Source: a virus. Taken from it: a DNA stretch of 22,618 bases. Shown here one piece after another: positions 1-6,296 of this stretch. A program made the translations under genes and the position numbers. The notes below the pieces were generated by a model. The model worked only from the letters and a program-made list of their open reading frames with translations, did no database searches and had not been told where the DNA came from. Location: IMG/VR virus record IMGVR_UViG_3300008110_000457, positions 1-22,618 of that record. One strand, given 5' to 3'. The first letter of the stretch is position 1, and every line of letters begins with the position of its first letter.

Positions 1-269
1 TCCAAACAATTCTTTACATTGTAATCACTCTACTTGTTACAACATGCATAAAGCCAAATAGAACGATTGTTTGAAATGCTTATGGCATAAGGGTTTAGCG
101 AGATAGCCACGCATCTTGGCGATTGTTCCACGGGAAAGCATGGTTTAAACGGTCGTTCGATGGTCATTTGAGCAGTGTTCATGCGAGTAGGTGGGGGGAG
201 GCGGTGCGGCCTGCTGCTGCTGGTGAATCTAGATCGGTCAACTAGCCCGATAAAAAATGTTCTAAAGGG

Positions 270-294
270 GCTTGTAGTTTGTCACGATTTGGCA
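270..294 (+). repeat. Intergenic repeat element, copy A
   Basis: Reads GCTTGTAGTTTGT followed by four bases and ATTTGGCA. It matches copy B at 315 after removing CA from GCTTGCATAG and allowing a one-base length change in the middle. Both copies keep the order GCTTG, TAGTTTGT, ATTTGGYA. It sits in non-coding DNA upstream of the first gene. Confidence 0.5.
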
Positions 295-311
295 TTGTGA
301 TTTGTGACAAA
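278..311. promoter_or_regulatory. Inverted repeat, operator-like
   Basis: TTTGTCAC (278-285) and GTGACAAA (304-311) are perfect 8-bp inverted copies separated by 18 bases. There is no T-run after the right arm, so a terminator is unlikely. Its location between two repeat elements just upstream of the first gene fits a protein-binding site or a leader hairpin. The function is inferred only from position and symmetry. Confidence 0.4.
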
Positions 312-314
312 TGA

Positions 315-340
315 GCTTGCATAGTTTGTGGTATTTGGTA
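315..340 (+). repeat. Intergenic repeat element, copy B
   Basis: GCTTGCATAGTTT, then a variable five-base stretch, then AT-TGGTA. It matches copy C at 631-656 at 20 of 26 positions without gaps, including 13 identical leading bases. The TAG inside the element is in frame with a CTT-GCA-TAG (Leu-Ala-stop), exactly the gene end found in copy C, so this copy resembles a relic of a gene end. Confidence 0.6.
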
Positions 341-364
341 AGTAGAGTGATTGGAAGACAAGTT

Positions 365-640
365 ATGAAACCGTATAGAACAGAGCAAGAGGTGTTGAGT
401 ATGTTGCAGGGTGAGGCTAATTACCTTGATTACAATGAGGTATTGGAATGTATCCCGAATGAAGAGGTAAGGAGATTGATTGATTTGAGGTTGGATAGGA
501 GGTATAAGAAGTTAAGGTTTAAGAATGAGTTTGATGTGATTAGGCATATTGATTGGGTTGAAACGCCAGAGGGAGGATCTTTCTGGGTTAAGGTATTTGG
601 ATGGACGATTGGTTTGAATGATTTGCCTAAGCTTGCATAG
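365..640 (+). CDS. Hypothetical early-region protein (91 aa)
   Basis: Unrecognised 91-aa soluble protein, mixed charge, rich in Arg/Lys/Asp/Glu (for example LIDLRLDRRYKKLRFK near the middle), with an aromatic C-terminal part (GGSFWVKVFGWTIG). An in-frame ATG at 311 would add 18 residues, but 365 is preferred because GGAAG lies 7 bases upstream. The 311 start has no ribosome-binding site and lies on a repeat element. The gene is bracketed by repeat copies B and C, and copy C contains its own last two codons and stop. The coding strand is extremely G-rich relative to C, unlike the virion genes. It is probably a small accessory gene transcribed with the methyltransferase. No function can be assigned. 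Confidence 0.6.
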   Translation: MKPYRTEQEVLSMLQGEANYLDYNEVLECIPNEEVRRLIDLRLDRRYKKLRFKNEFDVIRHIDWVETPEGGSFWVKVFGWTIGLNDLPKLA

Positions 641-656
641 TTTTGTTGATCTGGTA
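631..656 (+). repeat. Intergenic repeat element, copy C
   Basis: Starts in the last codons of the 365-640 gene (CTT-GCA-TAG, Leu-Ala-stop) and runs into the leader of the methyltransferase gene at 668. It is identical to copy B for the first 13 bases and matches it at 20 of 26 positions overall. With copy B it forms a direct repeat bracketing the 365-640 gene. Confidence 0.6.
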
Positions 657-667
657 GGGATATTGCT

Positions 668-1420
668 ATGCGTTTAATCAAAGGCGATTGTTTGGAGGAG
701 ATGAAGGGTATAGCTGACGGCAGCGTTGATATGGTGTTGTGCGATTTGCCGTATGGGACTACGCAGAACAAGTGGGACTCGGTAATTCCATTAAAACCGA
801 TGTGGAAAGAATATTGGAGACTATTAAAGCCCAATGGGATTGTTGTGCTTACAGCCCAGACCATGTTCACTGCCTCGTTAATGGTTTCCAGCCCCAATGA
901 ACACCGATACAATTTGATTTGGGAAAAGACAAAAGCTGGAGGTTTTCTGAATGCAAGGAGGATGCCTTTGCAGTCGCACGAGGATATTGTTGTGTTCTAT
1001 AAGTCACTTCCCACCTACAACCCACAAATGGAACCAGGCAAACCTTACACCAAAAAGGCCGCGTCAAATGGCGATGGAAAGAACTATGGGAAGTTTGAGC
1101 GACAAGGCAAAACTGCTGTTAACATAGGGAAGCGTTTTCCGCGTAGCATTTTAAAAATACCAAATGACAATCATGGGTCTGTTCACCCGACCCAAAAGCC
1201 AGTAGCTCTGATGGAATACCTTATCCGCACCTACACCAATAAAGGAGAGACGGTTTTGGATAACACAATGGGTAGCGGAACAACAGGTGTAGCTTGCGTA
1301 AATACTGGTAGAAACTTTATTGGCATCGAGCGTGATGAAAAGTATTTTGAGATAGCTAAAGAGCGTATAGAAAAAGCTAAGATGGACAAGCTGGAGGAAT
1401 TAGATATAAAGGATGTATGA
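668..1420 (+). CDS. Site-specific DNA methyltransferase (N6-adenine/N4-cytosine, beta class)
   Basis: This enzyme transfers a methyl group from S-adenosylmethionine to the exocyclic amino group of adenine or cytosine in DNA. It belongs to the N6_N4_Mtase family (Pfam PF01555 type). The catalytic motif IV is DLPY at residues 26-29. The conserved HPTQKP is at 173-178, and the SAM-binding motif I region VLDNTMGSGTTG is at 196-207, followed by the acidic GIERDEKYFEIAKERI segment. Catalytic motif before SAM motif is the beta-class order. The length of 250 aa is normal and the domain looks complete. No restriction endonuclease is nearby, so it is probably an orphan used for evading host restriction or regulating phage DNA. 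It may act on A or C; the target site cannot be read from the sequence. Its stop overlaps the next start by 4 bases (ATGA). Confidence 0.93.
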   Translation: MRLIKGDCLEEMKGIADGSVDMVLCDLPYGTTQNKWDSVIPLKPMWKEYWRLLKPNGIVVLTAQTMFTASLMVSSPNEHRYNLIWEKTKAGGFLNARRMPLQSHEDIVVFYKSLPTYNPQMEPGKPYTKKAASNGDGKNYGKFERQGKTAVNIGKRFPRSILKIPNDNHGSVHPTQKPVALMEYLIRTYTNKGETVLDNTMGSGTTGVACVNTGRNFIGIERDEKYFEIAKERIEKAKMDKLEELDIKDV

Positions 1421-1590
1421 CTGAGCGAGAACAAGTAGATGCGTTTGCGGATGATCTGGGTAAGTTGATTGATCGTTATAGGTCGGAGTTTGATTTGACC
1501 ATTGCTGGGGTATTGGGCGTATTGGAGTGTGCCAAGCTGGAGATATGGGAGGATAGCCGTGGTGATGATTTCGAGATTGAATTTGAGTGA
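1417..1590 (+). CDS. Small acidic hypothetical protein (57 aa)
   Basis: A short gene easily missed because of its size. ATG at 1417 overlaps the methyltransferase stop (ATGA) and AAAGGA lies just upstream, a reasonable ribosome-binding site. The product begins MTEREQVDAFADDLGKLIDR and ends in an acidic tail (DDFEIEFE). It is strongly acidic and predicted helical, with one Cys. The reading frame fills the gap between its neighbours exactly, and the following gene starts 1 base after the stop. It shares the G-rich codon style of the block (TTG Leu, GAG Glu). Function is unknown; a small regulator or accessory factor translated with the methyltransferase is possible. Confidence 0.7.
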   Translation: MTEREQVDAFADDLGKLIDRYRSEFDLTIAGVLGVLECAKLEIWEDSRGDDFEIEFE

Positions 1591-1591
1591 T

Positions 1592-1819
1592 ATGAGTAAG
1601 GAGCGTAAAGCGTGTAAGTTTTGTTCGATGTTGGTAATGGAGGGTGAGGATGTTTGCCCTACGCATAACGTGGTGGAGTGCTGTGCCTGTGGGCGAGGAG
1701 CATTGTGGACAAGGCGGGTAAGTAAGTATATCTGTATGAATTTGGATTGTGAATGGAGCAGTGATAGCTTGCCTAAGTATGGGGAATTGGATATAGATAA
1801 GAATTATGAAACTATTTAA
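1592..1819 (+). CDS. Small cysteine-rich putative zinc-binding protein (75 aa)
   Basis: The protein begins MSKERKACKFC. Putative metal ligands are C8-x2-C11 with C22-x2-H25, then C30-x2-C33 with C48-x4-C53, which would give two zinc knuckles. The C-terminal 20 residues are acidic and free of Cys. A longer frame opens at 1502, but those extra 30 residues lie over the 57-aa gene in another frame and have no ribosome-binding site, so 1592 is chosen. It starts 1 base after the previous stop and its last 14 bases overlap the next gene. Zinc-ribbon proteins of this size in phages often bind DNA, RNA or host transcription factors, but no specific family is recognised. Confidence 0.7.
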   Translation: MSKERKACKFCSMLVMEGEDVCPTHNVVECCACGRGALWTRRVSKYICMNLDCEWSSDSLPKYGELDIDKNYETI

Positions 1820-2069
1820 ATCAAAGAAGTATAGCTGTGTGGACTGCGGTGAAGAGAGCTGCAAGGCAAATGGTTACTGTGTATCATGTGCTAGGTATAA
1901 GGCTTACCAAGAGTATATTCAGCCGAGTAGTGTATTGCCTGGTGAATTATCGCCGTATAAATCTTTGCTTGTTAAGTATGATGATTTGGTTGAGGAGAAC
2001 AAAGAGTTGAAGGATTTGGTGGCAGACTTGCAAAGTGAGCTTAACGAGAACAAAGAACTATCAGTATGA
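1806..2069 (+). CDS. Putative zinc-knuckle plus coiled-coil protein (87 aa)
   Basis: The N-terminal 30 residues carry C11-x2-C14 and C25-x2-C28, with an extra C19, in a basic context (MKLFKSKKYSCVDCG), a likely zinc ribbon. Residues from about 56 to the end form a heptad-like acidic coiled coil (DDLVEENKELKDLVADLQSE). This would suit a dimeric nucleic-acid-binding or adaptor protein. The start lies inside the 3' end of the preceding Cys-rich gene (14-base overlap) and its stop overlaps the next ATG (ATGA), so the four small genes are probably translationally coupled. The zinc-binding inference rests only on Cys spacing; no family is recognised. Confidence 0.7.
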   Translation: MKLFKSKKYSCVDCGEESCKANGYCVSCARYKAYQEYIQPSSVLPGELSPYKSLLVKYDDLVEENKELKDLVADLQSELNENKELSV

Positions 2070-2266
2070 AGATAACAATAAAGCCAACAGACAAACAGCT
2101 AGGTAGTCCATTTTGCACCCATCCGACTGTGACGGTTGAGATACCGCAGGATGATTTGACTATGGAGCAAGTAATTGATAATTTAATTATCCCAGCTTTA
2201 TTGGGAATGGGTTTCCAGCAAGAGACTATTGAGACATATTTTAATGGTGATTGTGCCAATGGTTGA
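2066..2266 (+). CDS. Small hypothetical protein (66 aa)
   Basis: Acidic 66-aa protein, MKITIKPTDKQLGSPF at the start, with a beta-like N-terminal half (TVTVEIPQDDLTMEQ) and an amphipathic helix (VIDNLIIPALLGMGF). No membrane segment is convincing. The start overlaps the preceding stop by 4 bases, placing it last in the chain of small genes after the methyltransferase. A -35-like TTGACA overlaps its stop codon, marking the end of this block. The sequence is not recognised and no function is assigned. Confidence 0.65.
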   Translation: MKITIKPTDKQLGSPFCTHPTVTVEIPQDDLTMEQVIDNLIIPALLGMGFQQETIETYFNGDCANG

Positions 2267-2291
2267 CAAGTTAGTGGTGATAGGTTAATAA
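2263..2291 (+). promoter_or_regulatory. Candidate sigma70-type promoter for virion genes
   Basis: TTGACA (2263-2268), a perfect consensus -35 box, is followed after 17 bases by TAATAA (2286-2291), a weak -10 box (3 of 6). It lies in the only gap (2267-2302) between the small-gene block and the first virion gene, where base composition also changes. The -10 overlaps a short palindrome GGTTAATAACC. Plausible by position, but the -10 match is poor. Confidence 0.35.
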
Positions 2292-2302
2292 CCAACTTAC
2301 TT

Positions 2303-2554
2303 ATGAGTTCTACAAGCTTTCATTTACAAGGTGGAAACGGCGGCCATGTTCTTAATTCGGGTGAAGGCGCACAGACGGGCAAGACCTATCGGTGGATTCA
2401 GATCGTTGAGGACACCGTGTTTAGCAACCTTGCTGGCAACCTTACAAACATTGCTGACCTGCAATCAATTACGCACCTGGCGGGAACTGGGCTTGGAGGC
2501 AACTTCACAGCAGTTACTGTATCGAGTGGCACTTGCATTGCATACGACCAATAA
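2303..2554 (+). CDS. Small virion-associated protein candidate (83 aa)
   Basis: 83-aa protein, Gly/Thr/Ser-rich and probably all beta (HLQGGNGGHVLNSGEGAQTG, then VSSGTCIAYDQ at the end). It has no charge clusters and no membrane segment. It starts the virion operon and ends 3 bases before the GTG start of the 840-aa nozzle candidate, so it is probably a small structural or neck/tail component made with it. No Shine-Dalgarno precedes the ATG, as with most virion genes here. Composition (balanced C and G) matches the downstream block and not the preceding genes. Not recognised at family level. Confidence 0.7.
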   Translation: MSSTSFHLQGGNGGHVLNSGEGAQTGKTYRWIQIVEDTVFSNLAGNLTNIADLQSITHLAGTGLGGNFTAVTVSSGTCIAYDQ

Positions 2555-2557
2555 ACC

Positions 2558-5080
2558 GTGGCATCCTATCGTTCATTTGGTGGTTTAGACGATCGGCCAT
2601 TGATTGATGGGGACACAGGCTTTGTTGGTATTAACCAGCGTGAGCGTCCTAGTCAGTTAAAAGGTGGTCAAGTTGTGCTTAGTAAGAATGGGCGTATTGA
2701 TGGTTACTGGCAGCCTAGGAAAGGCATTGATTTAAAGAGTGGGCAATTAGCTAATAGTGCTAACCCATTGGCATTGCCGTTTATTGTTTTAGATTCTGTT
2801 CAGACCATAAGCACGGCATCGAGGACAAGTAATGTTGTTACGATTAACCTATCTGCTGCCCATGGTATTGCGAGCTTAGACTTGCCAGCTTATATTACCT
2901 TGGGAACACCAAGCGTTGCTACGCAGCCAATCACAGGGATTGATGCGGGTTCATACTTAATGAGTTACGTTGATGCTGACAGCTTGAGCTTTGCTAATGT
3001 TGGGACGGACAGTGGTAGCTTAACGGTTAATGGCACGTATGGTAAGATAGCAACTATCATAGATAACAATGCGGTAAGTGCTATTTACGGTTCGTGTTTG
3101 TTTAGTAACCCTGCTTCCAACTTAGATGAAAGCATTATTGTAGCTACGAACAATGAGGCTAAGAGCATTAACCTTTTTAATTACAGCATTACAGATTTGC
3201 CATATCCAACTGGTGAAAATGTTTCTACAAGCGTAGAGATGCTACAAGCTTTTGATCGCATCTACTTATTCCGTGAAGGAGCTAGGGCATTTGAGTATAT
3301 TCCGCAAGGACGTAACATCTTAGCATCTGGTTACACAAGTGCAACAGGCATAGTTAATATTAGCCTTAAAGATCACGGCTTAAAAGCTGGTGATAGCATT
3401 ACTATTTCTGGTATTACTTTTTCTGGAACGCCGCCAACAGCAGACCCAAATGGAACGCATATAGTAACAACTAACGTTGATGCTGATAACTTTCAGTATG
3501 TAATTGCCACAGGAAGCGGAGATGAAACCTACACCGTAGCAACTGGGTTAATGGTAGCTGCTGGATTTACCCTTGTCCCCGCTGGTGCATATACCCAACC
3601 GCAATTCTTTAACATAGGCGGCAATAAATATGGTGTTACAAACGGTTTAGTTCGATTTGAAGTTGCAGGTAATACTACTATTGTAGCTGGTGATACCATA
3701 AGAATTACTGATACTGATGTTACTATATTGGCTAACGTTATTGGGCAGCAATATACTGTAACATCTGCTACCGCTACTGATATTTACTTTGAAGCTCCTC
3801 TTCCTAACGTCACATTTGGCAGTGGAACTGGTTCTGACTTCATTGAGTTCGGTAGTCGCTTCAGTATAGGCCTTGGATTTACCCACATGCCAGCTCCTAA
3901 GTATGGCGTTTACTTCCAGCGTAGGCTTTGGTGTCCGTATTTCTACGAGCCAGCAGGAACTTCCGCTTCACCTACCTATACAGATAGAAAATTGCGTGAT
4001 GAAATCTGTGCTAGTGACATTCTTGATTCAAGCACCTTTGATTCTATTGCATCGCAGTTCCGAGTTACGGCTGGAATAGCCGATTACTTAGTTGCAATGC
4101 ACCCATTCTATGAGGACAATATGCTTGTTTTCAACAGAAACAGTATTCACATGATTACTGGGACGCAAGGAACGCTAAGTGATACGGTTCTGCGTGAGAT
4201 GACCCGCGAAGTTGGCTGTGTTGCACGTAAATCTATTGCAACTAAAGGCAATATGATTATGTTTTTGAGTGATGATGGGGTTTATGCCCTTGATTTCGTT
4301 GACCAATACAACTTGCGTGGGACTGAAGAGCCACTTAGTAAGGCAATTCAACCATTTATTGACAGAATTAACAAAGGTTTAGCGGCAAACTCCGTAGCAA
4401 TCTACTTTGATAACCGTTATTTCCTAGCTGTTCCATTGGATAGCGCACTTGGAGCTAACGATGCCCAAGGAAACAACGCCATACTTGTATTCAACATGAA
4501 AAATAAGGCGTGGGAAAGTATTGATACCTTTGGTAACAACGATTTTAACATTACTAACCTACTTAAAGGACAAGCCGAGGAAAGAAACGAGTTATATATC
4601 GTAAACTCAAACGGCGGGGTTCACTTAGCTGACGCTAACGAAACTGCCCAAGACAATTACTCGATTAGCACCACTGGTTCTGAATTACAGGCAGCTATTG
4701 ACTACGAACTTCAGACTAGGGGTTACACTTTTGACGATTACGGAAGGAAAAAATTTAAAAAAGCTACGATCCAAATGCAATCTGGCGACTTTAACGCATC
4801 AGATGTGGACTTTCTTTTTTCAACCGAAGATCCAGACAGTGCAAACGGTTTTGTTACCGATATTGCAACCATGCTAGATGTAAACATTGGATTACCTGGG
4901 CAGCTTGATGGTGGCGAGAACGCAGACTTTAGTTTTAGACTTGGAAACCCACGTGGAGTCTATGGTGTATTGACAATCAAGCGAAAAATTGTAGGATCGA
5001 CTGCGATAGGTCGCCCTAAAGTTACATCCATTGCTATTGAATCTACAAAAACCAATGGGCAAACTATTACCCAATACTAA
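2558..5080 (+). CDS. Large tail nozzle/hub protein candidate (840 aa)
   Basis: Large all-beta virion protein. The N-terminus (RSFGGLDDRPLIDGDTGFVG) leads into two related inserted beta modules at about 85-150 and 255-320. Each has an S/T-x-x-V-x-I strand, an HG turn and a VDAD-[SN]-[LF]-x-[FY] end. A third, more diverged segment lies at about 350-420. Residues from about 430 to 760 contain repeated aromatic/Gly strands (YEDNMLVFNRNSIHMITG, NMIMFLSDDGVYAL, DNRYFLAVPLDS) like the propeller of P22 gp10-type nozzle/stabilisation proteins. Start is GTG at 2558; no Shine-Dalgarno is present. It lies next to a fibre gene, which fits a role in sealing the neck and carrying fibres. The nozzle assignment is inferred from size, position and pattern; an alternative is another tail hub protein. 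Confidence 0.6.
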   Translation: MASYRSFGGLDDRPLIDGDTGFVGINQRERPSQLKGGQVVLSKNGRIDGYWQPRKGIDLKSGQLANSANPLALPFIVLDSVQTISTASRTSNVVTINLSAAHGIASLDLPAYITLGTPSVATQPITGIDAGSYLMSYVDADSLSFANVGTDSGSLTVNGTYGKIATIIDNNAVSAIYGSCLFSNPASNLDESIIVATNNEAKSINLFNYSITDLPYPTGENVSTSVEMLQAFDRIYLFREGARAFEYIPQGRNILASGYTSATGIVNISLKDHGLKAGDSITISGITFSGTPPTADPNGTHIVTTNVDADNFQYVIATGSGDETYTVATGLMVAAGFTLVPAGAYTQPQFFNIGGNKYGVTNGLVRFEVAGNTTIVAGDTIRITDTDVTILANVIGQQYTVTSATATDIYFEAPLPNVTFGSGTGSDFIEFGSRFSIGLGFTHMPAPKYGVYFQRRLWCPYFYEPAGTSASPTYTDRKLRDEICASDILDSSTFDSIASQFRVTAGIADYLVAMHPFYEDNMLVFNRNSIHMITGTQGTLSDTVLREMTREVGCVARKSIATKGNMIMFLSDDGVYALDFVDQYNLRGTEEPLSKAIQPFIDRINKGLAANSVAIYFDNRYFLAVPLDSALGANDAQGNNAILVFNMKNKAWESIDTFGNNDFNITNLLKGQAEERNELYIVNSNGGVHLADANETAQDNYSISTTGSELQAAIDYELQTRGYTFDDYGRKKFKKATIQMQSGDFNASDVDFLFSTEDPDSANGFVTDIATMLDVNIGLPGQLDGGENADFSFRLGNPRGVYGVLTIKRKIVGSTAIGRPKVTSIAIESTKTNGQTITQY

Positions 5081-5083
5081 TTT

Positions 5084-5962
5084 ATGGCTATTCTTACAAA
5101 AGGGCAAACATTTGCCAACGCTGATTCGGTTACAAGCACAAAGTTAAACAACCTTGTTGATGCGGCTGCCTTTGTTGCGGGTGCAAGTGGAACTACTGAC
5201 AACACTTCGCTTGAGGTAAACGGCAGTGGTCGCTTGCAGGTTAAAGACCTTGGTATTACTTCGGCTAAGATTGCCGCAAGTGCAATTACTACTTCTAAAT
5301 TGCCAGATTCAACCTTAGCTACTGACGGAGTTACCTATGCCAAAGTGCAAAGGGTAGCCAACATGAAAGCATTGGGTAATGTTTCTGGTTCATTAGGAGT
5401 TGTAGCAGAAGTTTCTATCCTCGATGAGGATAATATGGCAAGCGATAGTGCAACTTCATTAGCTACACAGCAAAGCATTAAAGCTTATACCGATACCAAA
5501 GTAGCAGCAGTAATTACAAGAGGAACAGCGGTAGCTACAACCAGCGGAACAAGTGTTGATTTTACATCTATACCGTCCACAGTTAAACGCATTACAGTAA
5601 TGTTTGATGCGGTCAGCAATAGCGGTGGGGATGAATATATTATTCAAATCGGAGATGCTGGAGGTGTTGAAACTACTGCATACGTTTCCCAATCAAGTGA
5701 TCGTGGTGGAGATCAAACAGCTACCAACGGATTTATCATATCAAGAGGAAATTTATCATCTTCAGTTAACTATGGAACGATTATAATAAATAATTTTTCT
5801 GGTAATATATGGTCTTCATTTGGAAATTTATCAAGAGGAAGCACTGTTGCGTCATCTACTGGCTCTAAAACACTTTCTGCAACACTAGATCGCATACGCA
5901 TTACTACTACTGGTGGCGTTAATACCTTTGATGCAGGATCAGTAAACATCATGTATGAGTAA
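5084..5962 (+). CDS. Tail fibre/spike-type protein (292 aa)
   Basis: Ser/Thr/Gly/Ala-rich elongated protein. The N-terminal 110 residues contain fibre-shaft type repeats (SAKIAASAITTSKLPDSTL, ADSVTSTKLNNL), seen in many trimeric phage fibres. The middle (residues about 120-150) is helical with LATQQSIKAYTDTKV, a motif commonly found before fibre tip domains. The C-terminal domain (about 150-292) is beta-rich and ends in DRIRITTTGGVNTFDAGSV, resembling a small receptor-binding tip. It probably recognises the host surface. It follows the nozzle candidate by 3 bases and overlaps the next gene by 8. No S74 chaperone is attached to it; that domain occurs instead on the protein encoded from 6296. 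Confidence 0.75.
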   Translation: MAILTKGQTFANADSVTSTKLNNLVDAAAFVAGASGTTDNTSLEVNGSGRLQVKDLGITSAKIAASAITTSKLPDSTLATDGVTYAKVQRVANMKALGNVSGSLGVVAEVSILDEDNMASDSATSLATQQSIKAYTDTKVAAVITRGTAVATTSGTSVDFTSIPSTVKRITVMFDAVSNSGGDEYIIQIGDAGGVETTAYVSQSSDRGGDQTATNGFIISRGNLSSSVNYGTIIINNFSGNIWSSFGNLSRGSTVASSTGSKTLSATLDRIRITTTGGVNTFDAGSVNIMYE

Positions 5963-6296
5963 TACATTCCTTACAATGATTGATAAAGCAAAAAACATAT
6001 ATGCACTTGCTGGTGGAGATTTCCATAAGCAACTTGGGTGGCATCTTGTTCATGGCATTGTTATATCTATTCCAGTAGCTTTTTGCATGGGTTACTGGTG
6101 CGTAAAAGGAAAAGAACAAGTAGCCGTTCCTTTAGAAGAAGCTAATTGCTTGTGCATGACTTACCTTTGCGGATCAATGAAAGAAGGGCTTACATTGCTT
6201 GTAGATCATGTTCCGTATGTAACTTTCCAAAGAGAAATAAAAGGCGATCCTCGCTTTAGAACATACAATTTTAAACAACTATACTCAAAAATATAA
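5955..6296 (+). CDS. Hypothetical protein with one membrane segment (113 aa)
   Basis: Unrecognised 113-aa protein. Residues about 27-48 (GWHLVHGIVISIPVAFCMGYW) form one probable transmembrane helix, preceded by a short amphipathic N-terminus and followed by a Lys/Glu segment and a Cys-containing region (EANCLCMTYLCGSMKEG). The C-terminal 40 residues are soluble and basic. The start overlaps the fibre gene by 8 bases, and its stop TAA shares a base with the next ATG (TAATG), so it is part of the virion operon. Position between fibre and virion proteins permits a membrane-associated ejection factor. A lysis role (pinholin or spanin) is possible, but no lipobox or second helix supports it. Confidence 0.6.
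   Translation: MSNTFLTMIDKAKNIYALAGGDFHKQLGWHLVHGIVISIPVAFCMGYWCVKGKEQVAVPLEEANCLCMTYLCGSMKEGLTLLVDHVPYVTFQREIKGDPRFRTYNFKQLYSKI

Larger units (their letters stand above)
1..364. other. Leader region without a convincing gene
   Basis: No frame on either strand gives a credible gene here. Frame 3 is open from the window edge to a stop at about 75 and would encode a short hydrophobic tail, so it could be the last codons of a gene cut by the window, but this cannot be tested. A G-rich patch (about 190-225, including GTGGGGGGAGGCGG and a CTG run) has no obvious RNA structure and no tRNA-like T-loop was found. The right half holds two copies of a repeated element (270-294, 315-340) and an 8-bp inverted repeat, so it is probably the regulatory leader of the block starting at 365. 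Confidence 0.6.

Noticed and set aside
181-300. 39-codon plus-strand frame in the leader starting ATG at 181
   Set aside because: No ribosome-binding site, very G-rich low-complexity start (Gly/Arg then a Leu run), composition unlike neighbouring genes, and it overlaps the repeat element and inverted repeat.
272-300. Sigma70 promoter TTGTAG-N17-TTGTGA upstream of the first gene
   Set aside because: The -10 has almost no resemblance to TATAAT; the repeat element is the better description of this stretch.
23-352. 13-bp inverted match: AATCACTCTACTT (23-35) against AAGTAGAGTGATT (340-352)
   Set aside because: Exact, but several 13-mers of this kind are expected by chance in 22 kb, and the flanks do not extend the match. 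Not strong enough for a site.
1-364. tRNA or structured ncRNA in the leader
   Set aside because: A GTTCGATGG string resembles part of a T-loop, but no acceptor stem, anticodon arm or CCA pairing could be drawn around it.
430-912. 160-codon minus-strand open frame over the first two genes
   Set aside because: It is antisense to the hypothetical protein and the methyltransferase motifs. No ribosome-binding site; the frame is a by-product of the G-rich, C-poor coding strand.
1502-1591. Longer N-terminus for the 75-aa Cys-rich protein
   Set aside because: The extra 30 codons lie over the well-supported 57-aa gene in another frame and have no ribosome-binding site.
2331-2588. Overlapping plus-strand frame inside the 83-aa gene
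   Set aside because: Shifted frame rich in Thr/Leu/Arg without any recognisable pattern; the 2303-2554 frame has a structured beta-like product and fits the gap exactly.
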